Part shown: piece by piece, positions 59,970-64,000 of the stretch
Position numbering within the stretch: position 1 is the stretch's first letter
Layout: every line of letters starts with the position of its first letter
The notes under the pieces: generated by a model
Databases searched by the model: none
What the model was told of the DNA's origin: nothing
What the model saw: the letters and a program-made list of their open reading frames with translations, nothing else
Assembly: GCF_000515115.1 (NCBI RefSeq)
Contig: NZ_AZXF01000019.1
Span: forward strand, 158 to 64,157
Source: Nocardiopsis sp. CNT312
GTDB taxonomy: Bacteria; Actinomycetota; Actinomycetes; Streptosporangiales; Streptosporangiaceae
Reading direction: 5' to 3'
Length of the DNA stretch: 64,000 bases
Program-made: the position numbers and the translations under genes

Positions 59970-60644
59970 TCAGGCGTCCGTGCCGTGTTCGGCGTCGATG
60001 CGCGCCACGGTGTCCATCAGGTGCGACGCGATCAGCTCCAGCAGCCGGTCCTCGTCGCCCTCGACGATGGAGTCGAGGATGCGCTGGTGCTCGTCGAGGA
60101 GTTCTCCGGGTTCGGGGTAGACCTTCTGCATCACCGTCAGGCACATGCGGGTCTCCACCAGGAGCGTCTGCGCCATGCGCTCCAGCCTTCCGTTGCCGGA
60201 GCAGCTCACCAGGGTCCGGTGGAAGTCCTGGTCGGCGTCGCTCATGGCGTCGCGGTCCCCGGTGCGCGCCGCCTCGGCCAGGGCCTCCAGCGCGGGGGTG
60301 AGCCGGGCGAGCGCCTCACCGCGGTTGCCCCGCATGATGAGTTCGCAGGCGGTGCGCTCCACCGCGAGGCGGGCCACGTACACGTCCCGGACGTCCTGGG
60401 TGGTGAGCTCGCACACGAACAGGCCCCTGTGCCGTTCGCTGCGCAGCAGCCCCTCCTGGACGAGGCGCTGCATGGCCTCGCGCAGCGGACCGCGGCTGAC
60501 CCCGAGCCGACTGGAGAGTTCCGCCTCCCCGAGCTGGTCTCCCGGGGCCAGGGTGCCGTACATGATCGCTGACCTGAGCTGGTCGGCGATCAGTTCGGCG
60601 GTGGACCGCCGGGACACGGGTCTCAGGTGTCCTGGAGCGGGCAT
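59970..60644 (-). CDS. GntR-family regulator, FCD type
   Basis: This 224-residue protein from ATG 60644 has the GntR winged helix (TAELIADQLRSAIMYGTLAPG, LGEAELSSRLGVSRGPLREAM, LLRSERHRGLFVCEL) in residues ~12-80, and an all-helical FCD effector domain with metal/effector residues in DQDFHRTLVSCSG and DEHQRILDSIVEGDEDRLLELIASHL. FCD proteins respond to small carboxylic acids. It is the last gene of the DUF3830/racemase operon. Its probable sites are the three palindromes at 57830, 62897 and 63014. Confidence 0.92.
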   Translation of the reverse strand: MPAPGHLRPVSRRSTAELIADQLRSAIMYGTLAPGDQLGEAELSSRLGVSRGPLREAMQRLVQEGLLRSERHRGLFVCELTTQDVRDVYVARLAVERTACELIMRGNRGEALARLTPALEALAEAARTGDRDAMSDADQDFHRTLVSCSGNGRLERMAQTLLVETRMCLTVMQKVYPEPGELLDEHQRILDSIVEGDEDRLLELIASHLMDTVARIDAEHGTDA

Positions 60645-60685
60645 GGGCCGCTGTCCTTTCGTGGACGACAGGATCAAAACAGTAC

Positions 60686-61429
60686 CTAACGGGTGGTGGG
60701 CGCTTCGGCGGAGGCCCCAGCGCGGAACAGGGCACCCGGTGCCGTCCCGGCCGCGGTCGTGCCCGCCAGACGCAGCCCCTCCCAGATGCTCACCTGGTTG
60801 GCGGTGAGCACGGGCTTGCCCAGCAGGGCCTCCGCCGGTCCGATGAGTCCGGCGCTGTGCAGGGCGGTGTCTGGGACGAGGACGGCCTCGGCCCTCGGGT
60901 GGTCGTTGGAGACGACGAAGTCGAGGGCCTGGTCCGGGGCGAGGCGGCCGACCTCCGCCGCGGTGACGATGCCCCGGCTGGCCAGCGAGAGTACGGTGGT
61001 CCCCCCGGTGCCCAGGAAGTCGACGAACCGTTCGGCGACGTCGTCGGGGTAGGTGGCGGCGATCGCCACCCGGGAGATCCCGAGCCGCCGGAGGGCGTGC
61101 ACGAACGCGAACGAGGTGCTGGAGGCGAGTGCCCCGGCGGCCTCGGCCACGCCGCGGACCTGTTCGCGGGCGCCGTCCCACCCGAAGACGAAGCTGCCAC
61201 TGGTGCACGCCCAGACGGCCGCGTCCACTCCGGCCTCGCGCAGCTTCGCGGCACCCTCCCCCAGGACGTCCGGTCCGCCCACGTCCAGCAGGGCGTCCAC
61301 CCGGTGGGCGTCCTCACGCATGAGCGTGTGCACCACCGTCAGTTCCACTCCGCCGCCGAGCACGGCGGCGAACGCCGGGTAGTCGTCCTCGGCGCTGAAA
61401 CCGGGGTAGAGGAATCCGATCCTGTGCAT
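60686..61429 (-). CDS. Maleate isomerase/Asp-Glu racemase-like protein, one catalytic Cys lost
   Basis: The 247-residue protein starts at ATG 61429 (MHRIGFLYPGFSAEDDYP). It is paralogous to the next gene: the first cysteine is present in AAVWACTSGSFVFG, but the position of the second, ISCTN in the paralogue, is LVPDTALHS here, so that Cys is replaced by Asp. Maleate isomerase and racemases use a Cys pair; arylmalonate decarboxylase uses one, so a decarboxylase or one-Cys reaction is possible. It is preceded by the paralogue by 26 nt and followed by gntR, suggesting catabolism of a small dicarboxylate. Confidence 0.8.
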   Translation of the reverse strand: MHRIGFLYPGFSAEDDYPAFAAVLGGGVELTVVHTLMREDAHRVDALLDVGGPDVLGEGAAKLREAGVDAAVWACTSGSFVFGWDGAREQVRGVAEAAGALASSTSFAFVHALRRLGISRVAIAATYPDDVAERFVDFLGTGGTTVLSLASRGIVTAAEVGRLAPDQALDFVVSNDHPRAEAVLVPDTALHSAGLIGPAEALLGKPVLTANQVSIWEGLRLAGTTAAGTAPGALFRAGASAEAPTTR

Positions 61430-61455
61430 GGCGCTCCTTCCTGCGGGTCCGGGGG

Positions 61456-62256
61456 TCACACCGCGCTCGGGGCGGCGACGTCGATCAGTCTCTGGCCGGG
61501 GGCGACCGCCTGGCGGCCGGCCTCGCGCAGCAGTGCCCACATGGTCACCTGGTTGGCCGCGATGACCGGCTTGCCCAGTTCGCGTTCCAGGGGCGCGATG
61601 ATGTCGTAGGTGAGGACGTTGGTGCAGCTGATGTAGATGCCCTGGGCGTCGGGGCGGTCCACCGAGTGCACCGCCTCGGACACCTCGGCATAGGTGACCT
61701 TCCAGATGTGGCTGAGCAGGCCCAGCCCGACGCTGGAGGTCACCTCGGTGCCGTGCTCGCCCAGGTAGGACAGGAGGCGGTCGGTCACGCTGTCCACGTA
61801 GGGGGTGACGACCGCGATCCGGGTGAGGTCGAGCGCCTCCAGCGCCCGGATGAGCGCCCCCGACGTGGTGACGGCCGCCGGGGCGCCGGCCTCCGCCATC
61901 GTTCGGTGCAGGCGGCGCTCGCCCTCGACCCCGTGCACGAAGCTGCCGGACGCGCACGCGTAGCCGATGGCGAGCGGCTCGGGGGCGAGGAGGGCGCGGA
62001 CCGCCGGGTCCACGTTCTCCGCCACGCACAGGGCGGAGGCCTGGTCCACGGTCACGGGGACGTGCACGTAGGGCAGCCGTGTGACGTGCAGTGACACGTC
62101 GTCGGGTGTCCAGCGCCAGAGCTCCCGGTCGAGGGCGAAGTCGTAGGGTGCGATCACTCCGACCCCTGACTGCCACGGGGTCGGCCTGCTCGCGGCCAGT
62201 TCGACGACCTCGTGCTCGGCGCCGGTGCTCTCGGCGTGGTCTCCATCGGTGCGCAT
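61456..62256 (-). CDS. Maleate cis-trans isomerase/Asp-Glu racemase-like protein
   Basis: This 266-residue protein keeps both active-site cysteines: IGYACASGSFVHG and GIYISCTNVLTYD. Flanking segments (GVGVIAPYDFALDRELW, AVTTSGALIRALEALDLTRIAVVTPY, VIAANQVTMWALL) are typical of maleate isomerase-like members of the Asp/Glu racemase superfamily. It could isomerise maleate to fumarate or racemise a related compound. It lies between the DUF3830 gene (83 nt) and its one-Cys paralogue (26 nt). Start ATG 62256 (MRTDGDHAES). Confidence 0.85.
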   Translation of the reverse strand: MRTDGDHAESTGAEHEVVELAASRPTPWQSGVGVIAPYDFALDRELWRWTPDDVSLHVTRLPYVHVPVTVDQASALCVAENVDPAVRALLAPEPLAIGYACASGSFVHGVEGERRLHRTMAEAGAPAAVTTSGALIRALEALDLTRIAVVTPYVDSVTDRLLSYLGEHGTEVTSSVGLGLLSHIWKVTYAEVSEAVHSVDRPDAQGIYISCTNVLTYDIIAPLERELGKPVIAANQVTMWALLREAGRQAVAPGQRLIDVAAPSAV

Positions 62257-62339
62257 CGGTCACTCACCTCCTTGGGAAAGCGTCGCGGTGTGGGGTTCGG
62301 TCCGTGGCCCGGCCGGAGGGTGTCCGGCGGCCGGAGCGG

Positions 62340-62834
62340 TCAGCGGTCGAGGCGTTCGTAGAGCAGGCGCTCCCCGACGCTGCCCGAGCGCCAGACGTCG
62401 TGGCAGGCCTCGGCCATGGCGGGCAGGTTCTCCACGACGGTGGCGAACACGTTGCCGGGCACCCAGCCGACGTCGCCGTTGAGCAGGAGGTTGTTGCGGC
62501 CGTAGAACAGGGCCAGGTCGACCACGCCGGGCAGGTGGCCGATGCCCGCGTCCTCCTTGAAGCCCCGGTCGAGCATGCCGTCCTCGAAGAGGAAGTAGAC
62601 GACGTCGCCGGGGATGGGGGTGACCGTGGGGTTCTCCCGTCCCGGATCGGGGTCGGCGAACCGCGGCACCATCGTGTAGACCTCGTTGCGGGCGTACTTG
62701 GCGTGTTGGACGGCGTCCCCTTGGGGAAGGGCGTTCCACACGGCGTCGCAGGTGCGCGGTGCGTCCTTGTCCAAAAGCTCAGCCACGCAGGAGACACCGC
62801 GCTTGGCCAGTGTGATGGTCATGTACCTGGGCAA
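62340..62834 (-). CDS. DUF3830 family protein (cyclophilin-like fold)
   Basis: The 164-residue protein from ATG 62834 reads YMTITLAKRGVSCVAELLDKDAPRTCDAVWNALP, then HAKYARNEVYTMVPRFA, IPGDVVYFLF and FYGRNNLLLNGDVGWVPGNVFATVVENL, the DUF3830 pattern (cyclophilin-like barrel, 'GD..YF...G'). Members sit in amino-acid/nitrogen catabolic operons, often with racemase-like and amidase genes. It is the first gene of the GntR-ended operon. Its promoter overlaps the palindrome at 62897. Confidence 0.85.
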   Translation of the reverse strand: MPRYMTITLAKRGVSCVAELLDKDAPRTCDAVWNALPQGDAVQHAKYARNEVYTMVPRFADPDPGRENPTVTPIPGDVVYFLFEDGMLDRGFKEDAGIGHLPGVVDLALFYGRNNLLLNGDVGWVPGNVFATVVENLPAMAEACHDVWRSGSVGERLLYERLDR

Positions 62835-62895
62835 TGGGGTCCCCCTCGGCGGGTGGCTGTGCGGGAGTGGTGGCGCGTCGGCAGATGAATCCGCT

Positions 62896-62909
62896 GATTG
62901 TCGACAATA
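62896..62909. promoter_or_regulatory. GntR-type operator, copy 2
   Basis: Perfect palindrome ATTGTCGACAAT (62897-62908) 62 nt upstream of the DUF3830 start. It matches copies 1 and 3 except for the central dinucleotide. Confidence 0.7.
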
Positions 62910-63013
62910 TTATGATCCGTAGAGTCGTGCGGCAAGGGGTGTACTGAGCGGAATGTCTGATTTCTGGGCGGGCCGCGCCCGTCTTCGGGTGTGCCGTCGA
63001 ACAACCCATTTGT

Positions 63014-63029
63014 GGATTGTTGACAATCC
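63014..63029. promoter_or_regulatory. GntR-type operator, copy 3
   Basis: GGATTGTTGACAATCC is a palindrome around a central TG, matching copy 1. It lies 94 nt upstream of the dehydrogenase start, in the divergent gap with the DUF3830 operon. Confidence 0.7.
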
Positions 63030-63122
63030 TCTTCCGGCTCCCTAGCGTTTCCCGTGACAGGGCGGAACATCCCCATCCCAGACGACAGCACAGGCCCACG
63101 TCGCCGATCGGAGTGCACGTCC

Positions 63123-64000
63123 TTGAACAGCCCCAACGCGCCCCAGCGGCCCCGTCTCCTCGTCCTGCAGGGGGACGAACCGCCGCCGGGGCACGAGCGG
63201 ATCGACGGCCATCCCGGACTGGGAGAGGTCGTCTACACGACCGCCGACGGCTTGGCCTCCCAGCTGCCCGGCACCGACGTGCTCCTGGTGTGGGACCTGT
63301 TCTCCGAAGCGCTGGCCTCGTCCTGGCCCAAGGCCGACACCCTCGCGTGGGTGCACGCCGCCACCACCGGCGTGGACAACCTCGTCTTTCCCGGACTGGT
63401 CGAGAGCGACGTGGTGCTCACCAACTCGCGCGGCGTCTTCGACGAGCACATCGCCGAGTACGTGCTCGGCCAGGTGGTCGCCTTCGCCAAGGACTTCCAC
63501 CGCACCTGGGCCCTCCAACGCGAGCGCCGCTGGCAGCACCGGGAGTCCGAGCGGGTGGCCGGGAAACGCGTCCTGGTCGTCGGCACCGGCCCCATCGGCC
63601 GCGCCATCGGCCGCAAGCTCGCGGCGGTGGGCATGCAGGTCAGCGCCTCCGGCAGCCACGCCCGCGATGGTGACCCCGACTTCGGGTCGGTGGTCGAGTC
63701 CACCCTCGCCGAGCGGGGCACCGACGGCGGCCCCACCCTCGCCGACGCACTGCCCCGGTCCGACTACGTCGTGGTCGCCGCGCCGCTCACCGATGCCACA
63801 CGCGGTCTGGTCGACCACGCCTTCCTCGACCTGATGCCGTCGCACGCACGCCTGCTGAACGTGGCGCGCGGGCCCATCGTGGCCGAGGACGACCTCGCGG
63901 AGGCACTGCGCGGCGGACGGATCCGGGGCGCGGCGCTGGACGTGTTCGAAGGCGAGCCGCTACCGGAGGGCTCGCCGCTGTGGAACCTGCCCGGCTCGGT
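63123..64000 (+). CDS. D-2-hydroxyacid dehydrogenase, incomplete at window end
   Basis: A frame from TTG 63123 (GGAG 9 nt upstream) stays open through the window edge and encodes at least 292 residues. It has an N-terminal catalytic-domain part (RLLVLQGDEPPPGH, TLAWVHAATTGVDNLVFPGL, DEHIAEYVLGQ), the NAD-binding loop VLVVGTGPIGRAIGRKL, and the substrate arginine in LLNVARGPIVAEDDLAEAL, followed by LDVFEGEPLPEGSPLW. Catalytic Glu (DVFEGEPLP) is present; the His motif lies beyond the window. This family reduces 2-oxo acids or oxidises D-2-hydroxy acids with NAD(P). It is divergent from the DUF3830/racemase operon and shares its operators. Confidence 0.88.
   Translation, partial: MNSPNAPQRPRLLVLQGDEPPPGHERIDGHPGLGEVVYTTADGLASQLPGTDVLLVWDLFSEALASSWPKADTLAWVHAATTGVDNLVFPGLVESDVVLTNSRGVFDEHIAEYVLGQVVAFAKDFHRTWALQRERRWQHRESERVAGKRVLVVGTGPIGRAIGRKLAAVGMQVSASGSHARDGDPDFGSVVESTLAERGTDGGPTLADALPRSDYVVVAAPLTDATRGLVDHAFLDLMPSHARLLNVARGPIVAEDDLAEALRGGRIRGAALDVFEGEPLPEGSPLWNLPGS

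Overview
The window is high-GC actinobacterial DNA. WhiB, conservon-type signalling proteins, DUF397/DUF6879-style regulatory neighbourhoods, DUF2637 and many GTG/TTG or leaderless starts point to a filamentous actinomycete. A Nocardiopsis-like (Streptosporangiales) host is my best guess, but no 16S rRNA or marker gene is present to prove it. The left ~55 kb looks like accessory DNA that ends at a tRNA-Arg gene. The right ~8.7 kb looks like ordinary chromosome.

Layout. (1) 1-5.1 kb: the end of a large protein with a possible ADP-ribosyltransferase-like tail, a small partner gene, a short Asp/Gly-rich peptide gene overlapping a protein-isoaspartate-methyltransferase-like (PIMT-like) gene, decayed M20 peptidase and ISL3 transposase fragments, and an unknown protein. 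(2) 5.2-10.8 kb, minus strand: a 2H phosphoesterase, an ABC exporter, a DUF6879 protein, a winged-helix/repeat regulator and a WhiB protein. (3) 10.9-17.9 kb, minus strand: a compact operon of roadblock protein, DUF742-GTPase fusion, flavin monooxygenase, methyltransferase, single-module KS-AT-ACP polyketide synthase and a HAD-like protein without its nucleophile. (4) 18-28.4 kb: three paralogous regulators with an N-terminal cysteine motif, XRE domain and helical repeats, plus phosphotransferases, GNAT, HAD, a P-loop kinase, a second PIMT-like gene with its own overlapping short peptide gene, and a Nudix hydrolase. (5) 28.5-40 kb, clearly lower GC: divergent dndA / dndBCDE for DNA phosphorothioation, followed by a four-gene unit (sigma-region-4-like protein, GIY-YIG protein, GHKL ATPase, second DGQHR protein) in place of dndFGH. 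(6) 40.1-55 kb: an integrative-element backbone with three paralogous zinc-site proteins, a DUF2637 membrane protein, two methylase-like proteins lacking the catalytic motif, an ADP-ribosylglycohydrolase/phosphatase fusion, a truncated tyrosine recombinase, regulators, a DUF3987 protein, an excisionase and an integrase facing the 3' end of tRNA-Arg. (7) 55.4-64 kb: a membrane protein, divergent gabT/gabD, a Phd-like antitoxin, and a GntR-controlled operon (DUF3830, two maleate-isomerase-like proteins) divergent from a D-2-hydroxyacid dehydrogenase that runs off the window.

How the parts fit. DndACDE would sulfur-modify DNA, DndB probably represses the operon through a palindrome in the dndA/dndB gap, and the downstream unit is the best candidate for a new phosphorothioate-linked defence effector. 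The two peptide/PIMT pairs look like minimal aspartimide-type RiPP loci. Three near-identical palindromes in the last 6 kb suggest that one FCD-type GntR protein coordinates gabT/gabD with the racemase/dehydrogenase genes. All function calls come from reading motifs; no database search was run.
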